A stretch of DNA of 64,000 nt from Cyclobacteriaceae bacterium (GTDB lineage Bacteria > Bacteroidota > Bacteroidia > Cytophagales > Cyclobacteriaceae): assembly GCA_027533395.1 (NCBI GenBank), contig JAPZUF010000008.1:1-64000 (forward strand), in the 5' to 3' direction. The notes beneath the pieces were generated by a model. The model saw nothing but the letters and a program-made list of their open reading frames with translations, made no database searches and was not told the DNA's origin. Of the stretch, positions 16,773-27,300 are shown in pieces. The number at the start of each line of letters is the position of its first letter. The stretch's first letter is position 1. The translations under genes and the position numbers were made by a program.

Positions 16773-19223
16773 TTGACTAAAACAGTTTCCAAATATACCT
16801 TTTTTTTCATCCTCTCAGGTTGGTTGCTTAGCTCATGCCTTGGCATCAAACATCTAAAAGATGGAGAAAAACTTTTGTACCAAGAAGGAGTTAAAGCACC
16901 GAAAAATATTAGCAAAGACGATCTATCCAATCTATTTGAGCAAACACCTAATCGAAAACTTATTAGCTTACCAATCGCACCTTTAGTTGGGATGTATTAT
17001 TTCGGTTTAAAGAATTTTGATTCTACAAAAATTGCCAATAGGAAAGAGAGAAAACTCCATAAATTCGATTCGAAAATAGCGGAGACAACTAAGGCAAGAA
17101 GAATTGCTAATCTTCAATTCAGAAAACAGAAAAAAGCAGACCGATTTAACAACCGATTAGAAAATGGTAACAACTTTATGCAGTGGGGCGAACCAGTTGC
17201 TGTATTTGATAGTTCTAAAGTCACAATCACACAGAATAGAATTAAAGATTACCTCTTTAATCTTGGATATTTTAACAATGCAGTTACAAACAAAACTTCT
17301 ACCATAGGTAAATTTGTTTACGTTACTTACAAAGCAGAACCAGGCATAGCTTACACCATTGATTCTGTTACATACAAAGTAAAGGATAGCATTATCCATA
17401 ACTTGTTACTTGGTACACAACAAAATGCTTTTATTAGAAAAGGTAAAATTTATCAATCAGATGATTTTACAAAAGAAAGAGAACGAATTGATTTGCTTTT
17501 GAAAGACAATGGCTTTTTTGATTTTAGCAGACAATACATTGAATTTGAAGTTGATACTGCATTGCTAAAAAATCAAGGCGTAATGGTTTCTCTCCTCATT
17601 AGAGATCCGGCAGAAAGAAATTCGCATAAACAATTTATGATTGACTCTGTACGTATAGGACTCAATGCCGGAGTAATTACTGGCAATTCTGGTTTAGACA
17701 TACAGCGCTATAAAGGCAGAACTTATTTCTCAAATTTTAATCAATACAAACTAAAAGTTTTACACAATAGAATTTTTTTAGATAACGGTCAGCTGTACAA
17801 TCGATCAAATACTTTACTAACCCAAAGGCAATTAGCCAGCTTAGATGCCTTTAAGTTTGTTAATATTAATTATGATACCAGTGGCGGGAAATTTATTGCT
17901 AACATTTTTACCAGTCCATTAGAAAGATACGAATGGTCGAACGAAGTTGGTGTCAACGTTACACAAGGTCTTCCTGGTCCTTTCTATAACTTAAACTTTA
18001 AAAAAAGAAATATTTTTAGAGGGTTAGAAAATTTTGATATTAATGGCAGAATTGGTTTTGAAGGCGTTGCCTCAGCCGCTAGTGAATCCGATATTTACCG
18101 AAGCGTGGAAGCCAGCTTAAATGCTTCTTTAACTTTTCCGAGATTTATTTTTCCTTTAAAAGAAAAGTTACGCGTAAAATTCAATCGATATAATCCTAAA
18201 ACAAGGGTAACACTTGGTTATGGTTATACCGATCGTCCTGAATATAGAAGAAGCAGTGCTAACGCCTCAGTAACCTATAACTGGCAACGTGGTCAAAGTC
18301 ATTTCTATTCTTTCGCGTTAGCTAACTTATCTGTTATCGATTCGCGAATCACACAAAACTCATTTCAAGATTTTCTAACTAATCAGGAAACACTTGGCAA
18401 CTTCTCTTTGTCAAATTCTTTCAAGCCTTCCTTTGTAAGCAGCATGCAATTTACTTTCACCTGGAATCCGGATAATTATGGAAATGCTGAACGGAGCTCA
18501 CACTTTTTACGAACATCCATTGAGAGTGGCGGTAATATTTTTAGTTTGATAGATTCTATTCCATTTCTAAATAGAAACCTAGCCTACTTTAAATTTGTTC
18601 GGCTCACTTTGGATATGCGCAGGATTACCGTGCTAACAAAACAAACAGTTTTAGCCACAAGACTAAATTTTGGATTAGCATACTCTTTTAATGATAACAA
18701 GAGTTTACCTTACGAAAAATTCTTTTTTGCCGGTGGTAGCAATAGTGTAAGGGCATGGCGACCGCGAAGATTAGGTCCCGGATCATTTAAACCACCGTTG
18801 GCAGGAGATCCTGCTGCTGATGGTTTGTATAGCTATCAGATTGAACAACCTGGAGAAGTATTAATTGAGGGAAGTATTGAATTACGAAGAAAGCTTTTTG
18901 GATTTTTCAGTGGAGCCATATTTGTTGATGCCGGAAACGTATGGACGCGTGTTGAAAGAAAAGCTGATGAAGGAGCTACTAGCCCTGGAAGTGCACAATT
19001 TGATATCACAGAATTTTATAAACAAATCGCTGTAGGCACAGGCTTTGGTTTCAGATTCGATTTCTCTTTCTTGATTTTACGATTGGATATTGGTATGAAG
19101 ATGATAGACCCTGCCAGGGAAGGATCTGATAAATTTGTACTTGATAACGTGAAATTCTTTAAACCATTCAGCACCAATAGAGAGCCAATATTATTCAACA
19201 TTGGTATTGGATATCCCTTCTAA
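16773..19223 (+). CDS. tamL: TamL-type outer-membrane lipoprotein (Omp85/BamA family)
   Basis: 816 residues from TTG at 16773; a stop codon lies 12 bases upstream in frame and the next Met is near residue 64, so TTG is the only plausible start. The N-terminus has a lipoprotein signal with lipobox LLSSC (Cys22). POTRA-like domains follow (about 100-400), then an Omp85 barrel with the family motif FFAGGSNSVRAW and a terminal strand ending in FNIGIGYPF. This is the Bacteroidota TamL architecture, a lipidated TamA relative acting in outer-membrane protein assembly. No tamB gene follows. Its stop overlaps that of the convergent pglF-like gene by 4 bases. Confidence 0.9.
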   Translation: MTKTVSKYTFFFILSGWLLSSCLGIKHLKDGEKLLYQEGVKAPKNISKDDLSNLFEQTPNRKLISLPIAPLVGMYYFGLKNFDSTKIANRKERKLHKFDSKIAETTKARRIANLQFRKQKKADRFNNRLENGNNFMQWGEPVAVFDSSKVTITQNRIKDYLFNLGYFNNAVTNKTSTIGKFVYVTYKAEPGIAYTIDSVTYKVKDSIIHNLLLGTQQNAFIRKGKIYQSDDFTKERERIDLLLKDNGFFDFSRQYIEFEVDTALLKNQGVMVSLLIRDPAERNSHKQFMIDSVRIGLNAGVITGNSGLDIQRYKGRTYFSNFNQYKLKVLHNRIFLDNGQLYNRSNTLLTQRQLASLDAFKFVNINYDTSGGKFIANIFTSPLERYEWSNEVGVNVTQGLPGPFYNLNFKKRNIFRGLENFDINGRIGFEGVASAASESDIYRSVEASLNASLTFPRFIFPLKEKLRVKFNRYNPKTRVTLGYGYTDRPEYRRSSANASVTYNWQRGQSHFYSFALANLSVIDSRITQNSFQDFLTNQETLGNFSLSNSFKPSFVSSMQFTFTWNPDNYGNAERSSHFLRTSIESGGNIFSLIDSIPFLNRNLAYFKFVRLTLDMRRITVLTKQTVLATRLNFGLAYSFNDNKSLPYEKFFFAGGSNSVRAWRPRRLGPGSFKPPLAGDPAADGLYSYQIEQPGEVLIEGSIELRRKLFGFFSGAIFVDAGNVWTRVERKADEGATSPGSAQFDITEFYKQIAVGTGFGFRFDFSFLILRLDIGMKMIDPAREGSDKFVLDNVKFFKPFSTNREPILFNIGIGYPF

Positions 19224-21127
19224 CTTTTCTCAAGCCGATCTAGTACTTCAAATTTAGAATAGTTGCTTTTAAACTCAGGCACCAATTCTTTCATTAGTGC
19301 TACCATTTTTAATTCATTCTTATCATTAACCAAATCCTGAAACAATTCAATCATACTGTTTACCTGCATGTAAGATTGTTCTTGAACTTTTGCTTTTAAG
19401 ATTTTTTGATGATGGGTGGGAATTGAATTTTCTTTGTCGTTGAGTAGTTCTTCGTACAACTTTTCACCTTCACGTAATCCGGTGAAAACAATATCAATAT
19501 CTTTATTTACCTCTAAACCAGATAGCACTACCATTTTCTTTGCCAAATCGAAAATGCGCACAGGTTTACCCATATCAAAAATAAAGATCTCTCCTCCATT
19601 GCCCATTACGCCAGCTTCCAAAACCAAACGACAAGCCTCAGGTATCGTCATAAAGTACCGAATTACATCGGGATGTGTAACGGTTATAGGACCACCTGCT
19701 TCTATTTGTTTTTTAAAAATTGGAATCACTGAGCCATTAGAACCTAAGACATTTCCAAATCGCGTAGTAACAAACATGGTACGTCCGGTACTAGTAACCA
19801 ATAAATGATTGTTCAAAGCTTGAACATAAATTTCAGCAATGCGTTTAGAACATCCCATAACGCTTGTTGGATTTACAGCTTTGTCAGTAGAAATCATTAT
19901 AAATTTTCTAACCTTAAAAGCTACAGCTAGGTCCGCCAGATTTTTTGTTCCTAAAATATTGCAAGATACAGCCTCCGCAGGGTTACTTTCCATTACGGGT
20001 ACGTGTTTATAGGCTGCTGCATGAAAAACAATCTCGGGCTTATATTCTGCAAATAAGGATGCAACGCGTTCACGATTAGTTATATCACAAAGATGAAAAC
20101 TTACCAGAGCTGTTGTTTTCACTTCAGCTATTTCCCTTTCCAATTCATAAAGAGGTGACTCAGCTTGATCAATTAACAAAAGCTGTCTAGGTTGATAGGA
20201 AATCACTTGTCTCACCAATTCACTTCCTATTGAACCGGCAGCACCTGTAACACAAATAACTTTACCTCTAATCGATTCATTAAGGTGAGTATTATCTAAG
20301 TGGATGGTATCTCTACCCAATAAATCATCTATGTTAACATCTTTGATTTGTCCTGCTTTGAATTCACCCTTTACCCATTTATCAAAGGAAGGAACAATTC
20401 TAACTTTAACTTGATTTTCAATACACGCTTCTACTATTTCATTTTTACGTTCAGGCGATAAATTACGTACAGCAATAATCAATTCGGAAACGCCCTCTTG
20501 CTTTACTTTTTTAGGGAAATCATTCCAATCGTAAATTTTTACACCTGAAACAGACTTACCTATTTTGTTTGTATCGTCTTCAAAAAAAGCAATCAGTCTG
20601 GAACGATGTCGCCTTTCAGAATCTAGGGCGTGTTTTGTTAACATTCCAATTTGACCTGCTCCGAAAATAGCTGTATTAACTCGGTTGTGAATGTCTGTTT
20701 TAAAATAAAGAAAAACACTCTTTACCAATAAGCGGTAATACAAAAGAAAAAGAAAGGAAACAAAAAAGTGAATTAAGATTACTGAGTAAGGTATAAGATT
20801 TGATCCAGAATTATAATAGTAAATGAGGTTAACCACAATTGCCAAACAAAGGCTGAGAAGCGAAGTATAAAAAATCCTAACTGCATCGTCAATGCCAGTA
20901 TAGCGTACAATTCCTGCATAACTCTTTGTCAAAACAATCGCGAAAGCACCAAATCCACTTAAGAATAAAACACCAATTAATGGGTTATAAGCAGCAATTG
21001 CTTCAAAGGAAAAATTAAATCTTAACAGATATCCTATGATAGCAGATAGAACTAATACAGCAATATCTATAAAGATGATAACCCATCTAGGGAGAATAGT
21101 TAGCCTTCTAACGTATGATAAAAGCAA
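19220..21127 (-). CDS. Membrane UDP-sugar 4,6-dehydratase (PglF/CapD/WbpM-like)
   Basis: 635 residues. Four N-terminal membrane helices (about 12-140) and a CoA-binding-like Rossmann domain with IFGAGQIGML precede an extended SDR domain. The NAD motif is VTGAAGSIGSE (293-303) and the catalytic segment STDKAVNPTSVMGCSK (413-428) has Met in place of the usual Tyr, as in PglF, WbpM and FlaA1. The family makes UDP-4-keto-6-deoxy sugars from UDP-GlcNAc. It is the third gene of a minus-strand unit led by the giant T9SS protein (3-base gap to the 62-residue gene). Together with PglE-, PglD- and PglC-like genes it completes a bacillosamine-type route. Confidence 0.93.
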   Translation of the reverse strand: MLLSYVRRLTILPRWVIIFIDIAVLVLSAIIGYLLRFNFSFEAIAAYNPLIGVLFLSGFGAFAIVLTKSYAGIVRYTGIDDAVRIFYTSLLSLCLAIVVNLIYYYNSGSNLIPYSVILIHFFVSFLFLLYYRLLVKSVFLYFKTDIHNRVNTAIFGAGQIGMLTKHALDSERRHRSRLIAFFEDDTNKIGKSVSGVKIYDWNDFPKKVKQEGVSELIIAVRNLSPERKNEIVEACIENQVKVRIVPSFDKWVKGEFKAGQIKDVNIDDLLGRDTIHLDNTHLNESIRGKVICVTGAAGSIGSELVRQVISYQPRQLLLIDQAESPLYELEREIAEVKTTALVSFHLCDITNRERVASLFAEYKPEIVFHAAAYKHVPVMESNPAEAVSCNILGTKNLADLAVAFKVRKFIMISTDKAVNPTSVMGCSKRIAEIYVQALNNHLLVTSTGRTMFVTTRFGNVLGSNGSVIPIFKKQIEAGGPITVTHPDVIRYFMTIPEACRLVLEAGVMGNGGEIFIFDMGKPVRIFDLAKKMVVLSGLEVNKDIDIVFTGLREGEKLYEELLNDKENSIPTHHQKILKAKVQEQSYMQVNSMIELFQDLVNDKNELKMVALMKELVPEFKSNYSKFEVLDRLEKS

Positions 21128-21130
21128 AGT

Positions 21131-21319
21131 CTATTTCTTTTTTTTTGTTAAATAACGTACTCCTATAAGTGCACCACCACCTATTAAGATTTCCAAGCCA
21201 CCTAGTGGTACCGGACCTCCACCACCGGGAGGAGGACCTCCACCACCAGGGGTTACCTGAGCTAGTGAAACACTTAAAGTGCAAAAAAACAGTATACCTA
21301 AAATCAAAAGGTTTTTCAT
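21131..21319 (-). CDS. 62-residue secreted protein, exosortase-substrate-like
   Basis: Three parts are visible in 62 residues: a signal peptide (MKNLLILGILFFCTLSVSLA), a Gly/Pro-rich linker (GGGGPPPGGGGPVP), and a C-terminal hydrophobic helix (about 43-56) ending in the basic tail TKKKK. The tripartite tail (short Pro-containing motif, helix, basic cluster) is the layout of PEP-CTERM-like sorting signals. The form PVPLGGLEILIGGGALIGV resembles the PID-CTERM tails of Bacteroidota, with PLGG where PIDGG is common. It overlaps the giant-protein gene by 4 bases (ATGA), so translation is coupled. An XrtF exosortase is encoded 8 kb away. Assignment as its substrate is inferred. Confidence 0.7.
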   Translation of the reverse strand: MKNLLILGILFFCTLSVSLAQVTPGGGGPPPGGGGPVPLGGLEILIGGGALIGVRYLTKKKK

Positions 21320-24300
21320 TTCTTAATCAATTTTTTATTGAATAAACCATCAGTTGTTTTCACTTTGGCAATGACAATACCGGTTTGAATGGTTGATGCG
21401 TCTATTCTTAGAATTTTACTTCCTTCAATTAAATTTTGTTCAAACAACTTCTTCCCGTTAATATCTATCAACTCAACGCTCAATATTTCATGAGGAGCAG
21501 TAATTTGGATTTCGGATACAAAAGGATTAGGAGAAACTGAAATGTCGACATTAGAAAGAGAAACCTCACGCATTAAAGTAAATCGATTATTAGACTCTAA
21601 TTGATCGGACGCGATTGTTACTTTCCAGTTTTTAGCCACAGCTAACGGAATTGAGGATTGAGTAACTTTATCAACTAAATACCAGTTTTGTAAATCAGAT
21701 AAATCACCTTTCGATCTCAAATCAAAATAATAATCACCCGGCTCAGCAACTCTAAAACCAAGGCGTAACTCATTTTTGTTTTCTACGCTTGGCACGGTAT
21801 GCATACCTAAATTTTGTCCGTAATCATCAACAAAGAAAACACTAAACTTTTCGTTAAAAAGTTTAGGTGCATCAAAGCGCATATCTAATCCTTCTGTTGA
21901 TTCTTCATTTATTTTAAAGTAGGCTTCATCTTTTATGTTTTCATTTCCAAAAGAAACAGTAAGCTGATTGAGTATATTATCTTTAGTTCTATAAAAATTC
22001 TGTCCTGCAACATTGCCAGGTACTTTTGCTTGTTCATTTATGGTGATGCTGGCTCCAGGATTTACAAATACCCAAAATGCTTGGTTTCGGGCAATAACAC
22101 CATTGGTTAATAAAGGATATACAGAACCACTTCCATCTGCACCACTTCCATCTGCATAATTATAAGCAAAGTTTACACCGGTGCTTTCATCTGTTACATA
22201 TACAGTTGTAGCTACAAGATTTACATCATTTATATTCCATTTAGCTGGGTCACCATCCCAAACAATCGGAGAAGGATATGGATTGCCTAATAGATTCCAT
22301 TTATCTCTATCTGTATTAGAAGTTGAGGTAGAACTTGTAAGACGACCATTCGCTGTACTCCAAGTAAAACTACCTTGGTAAACAGATCCTGTGACATCCC
22401 AGTTAACTGGAACATTGTTATACATCCAAACATGGTATCCACGACCTTGTACTAATAATTCAGCTGTTGTTGCTAATGCTGTCCATCGTGATGATTGATT
22501 GATTAATGATTCGCGGTACCATCTTATTGATTGCCTGATAGCCTGCATGTCATCAGTAAATTGTGAAAGTCCAACCCCGCTTACTGGAGAAGAAATATAA
22601 CGCCAAACATTTATCTCCTGTCCCATTGCTCTTTCAACCCGCACGTTGCCTATTACGTTTGCACCGTTTAACAAAGGACCAATACTTGCATCAGGAGAAT
22701 TGGTTACGCCTGATGATTTTAAAGAGAATATTGAGGTATTTGCAGAACCATCTGCATCGAACGTTACATTGTTTCCAATGGTTAAAACATTAATTAAATC
22801 TTTAGATGTTTCCACAAACTTGGTAACGCTTACTCCAGAATTTGCAGCCGTTAAGTTATAAAAAGAGGTTTGTGAGAGACCATTAATGTTTTGGTTACCT
22901 CCGTTTAGTACTAAAGTTCCATTGTTATGATTGAAAGTACCATTGTCGACAAAATTTCCAGCTACATTCATTGTGGCAACACCATTAAACGTTGTTCCGC
23001 TACCAATATTTAAATTACCGGAAATAGATAAATCATTAGCTGGTACTACAACAACTGTTCCTGATGTTGTTAAATCTCCGGCAATTGTTATGGTGCCGGC
23101 AGCAAAAGTTTTTGTGCCCGAGCCAGACAAATTAAGATGATGATAATTGACAGCACGAACTGTTTGATTGCCTATTGCATTATAGTTAACAGTGTTGGGA
23201 TTTGTACCCAACGTTAAATTGGTAATACCAATTGCTGCCGTTTGGCTAAGCGTTAAAACAGCACCAGTTGCTTGCGTTAATCTTCCTGTCCCAGCCAATG
23301 CAGTATTTACAGTTAAATTATTGTTATTGCTTAGATTTACTGTGGCGCCAGTAACAGTTACTCGCGCAAAAGTAAAATCTCCATTTAACGATTGAGAATT
23401 GGTATTAAAGGTATACGTTCCGGTACCTGCTGTAAACGTTCCATTATTCGTAATTCCGTTTCTAATCACAATATTCGAATTTGCTGTATTAGCCCATGTT
23501 CCGTTTACAGTTATCGCACCAACAAATGTTTTGACTCCTGTTGTAGAAGTAATTGAAAGTGTACCGTTTACTTGAGTTGTACCATTCACAGTAATGCCAA
23601 CTGCAGGTACAACAAAGTTGGCGCCTGATTGTATGGTTAAATTACTGTTGATGGTTGAAGTAGAAGCACCACCTAATGTCTTGTTCCCTGTACCTGATAA
23701 AATCAAATTTTGATAAGTTAAGGCTCTTACACTTTGGTCAGTATTACCATTGTATTCAACCCTGCTTCCTGTTGCATTTGTTAAAGTACCTTCAGTGGTA
23801 AAGAAAAGGGAACCACCAATTTGCAGTAATCCAGCCCCAGTAAAATTAAGGGTACTGCTTAATCCTATACCAGTTATGTTTCCAGAAAAGGTTGCTGTTC
23901 CAGTTCCTATCTGCAGTTGATGTCCCGCTCCTCCAGAAGTTGCTGTAAATTCCAAATTAGTTGCAGTTAAAGTGCCTCCACCAACGTTTAAAATATTAGC
24001 TCCAGAAGTTGCTGTCTGAGGTATGGTTATTGCGCCATTTACTGTTAATGCTACTCCATTATTTACATCAATCCGATTAGTTAAAGAGACACTTGGATCA
24101 AAACTTATGGAACTTACTGTCGCATTAGCTGTTACTGTAACTGTAAAACCTCCTCCAATAAGTACAATATCCGCTGCACTTGGAGCTGATAAAGCTGGCG
24201 CACCTCCTATTCCAACCAATGACCATGTGTTAGGATTATTCCAATCACCATTTGCTCTTGTATGGTAAGTGTTACCAACTGCTAGTACGTTGAGTAACCC

Positions 24301-27300
24301 TGTGCCTGCGGTAAAGAAAGTTGAATTGATAAAAGTAGCACCAGAACCAGTACCTCCATACGTTCCTGCATTGGCTTGTAAATCACTATCTAAAATTAAA
24401 GTATTCGATTGGTGAGTATTGATGCTATTTAAATTAACCAAAACCCCATTTTCAACAGATAAGAATCCATTAAATGTTAAAGAAGTTGAAAATGTTTTTG
24501 TACCAGAACCACTTAATCTTACATTTACAAATGTACCAGCACCGGAAATAGATTGATTGGTTCCATTAAAATTAAATTGTGAATTATCTGAAGCAGTAAA
24601 AGTTCCAGTGTTGGTAAAGTTGCCGCCAACATTGTGTGTAAAACTTCCGGATGTAAAAGAAGCTCCTGCATTTATTGTCAAGTCTCCACCTATCGTCAGG
24701 CCAATTACTCCTGTAGTAGTAGCAGTTCCTGATAAAGTAAAGTTGCCGCCAATGTTTCTGGTTAACTCTGATAATGTTTTAACTCCACTTCCTGACAATC
24801 CCAAATTTTGATAATCAATTGCATTAACAGTTTGGTTTGCTCCTGTAAAATTGATGGTATTATTAACAGCAACAGTAGATAAAGTTGTTATAGCGCTGGT
24901 GCCTCCTAAATTTAAAGTTGAGCCTGTTCCTTGAGTAAAATTACCAGTACCTGCTAACGCTGTATTAATCGTAACAGTACCATTGTTAGTTAGTGTAATA
25001 CCGGTAACTGTTATTCTCGGAATTGTTAGGATACCATTTAAAGCTTGAGGATTTGTATTGAATGTGTAGATACCTGTATTGGCATTAAATGTGCCACTAT
25101 TAGTAATACCCCCTCTTATTGTAAAAGACTCCCCTACGGTTGCATTCCAAGTGCCAGCTACAGTAATTAAACCAACAAATGTTTTAACACCAGTTGTTGA
25201 ACTAAAATTAAGAGTTCCGTTTATACTAGATGTACCATTAACTGTGAGGTCTAATCCACTAACAGTTAAAGTTGACCCATTATTAACTGTTAAATTACCA
25301 TTAACAGTTACAGAACCTGTTGCTGAACTTGTTTTAGTACCGGAACCACTGATTGTTAAATTTTGATAATTAAAGTTTTGAATAGTTTGAGCAACATTCC
25401 CTGCATAATTAAAGGTTGAACCAGAAGATAAGGTTAACGTACCTTCCGAAGAGGAGAAAAGTGCTCCGGAAATTTGAATTTGACCAGTTCCTGTAGTTTG
25501 AATTGTACTTGATGCCCCTACGCCTGTAACATTACCTGAAACTTGTAGCGTACCGTTATTAATGGTTATAAGATGACCAGCACCACTAGTGGTTGCTGTA
25601 AAATCAATGTTGTTCGTTATTAACTGACCATTGCCAATTAAAATCTGATTTGTTCCACCGCTAGAAGTTTGAGGAAGTGTTATGTAATTGGAAATTGTAA
25701 GTATAACTCCATCATTTAAAGTCAGGGTATTAGTTAAGTTGTTTGATGCTGCGAATTCTACAGCCGTTGCACCCGCGTTCGCGTCAACTGTCACCGTAAA
25801 GCCATCACCAATGTAAACGTAATCATCTGCTCCTGGAGTTGAAGGTGCGGCTGGTCCGCCAAATCCTGTTGTTGACCAAGTTGATGGTTGATCCCACGCT
25901 CCGGATGCAATTGAATAATAGGAATTACCACCTGTTAGTATATTAATCCGGCCGCCATCAATTGAAAAGAATGTTGAATTGATATTGCTTGCACCTGAGC
26001 CTGTTCCACCCCAAGTACCAGTGGTTGACTGCAAGGCTCCATTCAATACAAGACTGTTAGCTTGGTGCGTATTAATTCCGCCTAAGTTTGCAACTACTCC
26101 ATTTGCAATTGAGAAATAACCGGCAATTGTGGCTTGAAATGCGAAATTTTTGGTACCTGAACCTGATAAAATCAAATTACCAAAGGAAGTGTTCCCTCCC
26201 GATAAATTTTGGTTTGAACCGTTTAAAACAAGAGTGCTGGTTCCTGGATTGAAAGTACCGTTTCTGGTAAAGTTACCGCTTATAGTATGCGTGAAAGTTC
26301 CAGCATTAAAAGTTGTTCCGACATTATGTGTGAAATTCCCCCCTATCGATAAACCTGTTACCGCTGTAATAGTATGTGTACCAGACATTGAAAAGTTTCC
26401 TAAAATATCTGATGTTGTGGCAAATAATGTTTTAGTACCACTTCCAGAGGTATTTAAATTGAAATAAGTGCCAGCTGCTATGGTTTGGTTGCCACCTGTA
26501 TAGTTAACAGTGTTATTTAATGAAGATGCATTTATAGACGCTATTGAAACACTACCCCCAAGCGAAAGTGTGGCCGAAGATGCTTGAATCAATGAACCCG
26601 TTCCAGCTAAAGATGTGGCTACAGTTAAAAATGAAGAATTTGTTAATGTAACTCCAGCACCTGTAACTGTTACTCGAGGTATTACAAAGGTGCCGGTTAA
26701 AATCTGAGAGTTAGTATTAAAAGTATAAGTACCTGTGCTTGCTGTAAAAGTTCCGTTATTGGTAATTCCACCCTGAAAGGTAAAGCTTTCTGCTACTGTA
26801 CTTTGCCAAGTTCCGTTAATAGTTACAAGGCCTGTGAAGGTTTTTGTTCCTGTAGTGGAAGTAAACCTTATTGTTCCATCAATCAAAGACGAACCAGTAA
26901 CATTAAAGGTAACATCTGGAACAATTAAGGTGATCCCAGCATTGACATTGAGATTTCCTCCTACAGTTGTAGTACCTAATAAAACAGTTTTATTCCCACT
27001 GCCACTTAGTGTTAGATTTCTATAAGTAAAAGGTTGAATGTTCTGATCACTTCCATTATAATTTATTGTTGACCCCACTGCATTTGTAATTGTTCCAAGA
27101 GATGGGGTAAACAAATTACCTGCGATTGATAGCGTTCCTGTGCTTGTAAATTGGATAGTACTACTTGTGCCAATACCTGAAATATCTCCTGAAACTGTTA
27201 GACTTCCAGATCCAATTGATACTCTATGACCCGCTCCGCTCGCACTTGCCGTAAAGTTTATATTACCTACTGCTAAAGAACCATCTCCAACAGACAAAAT

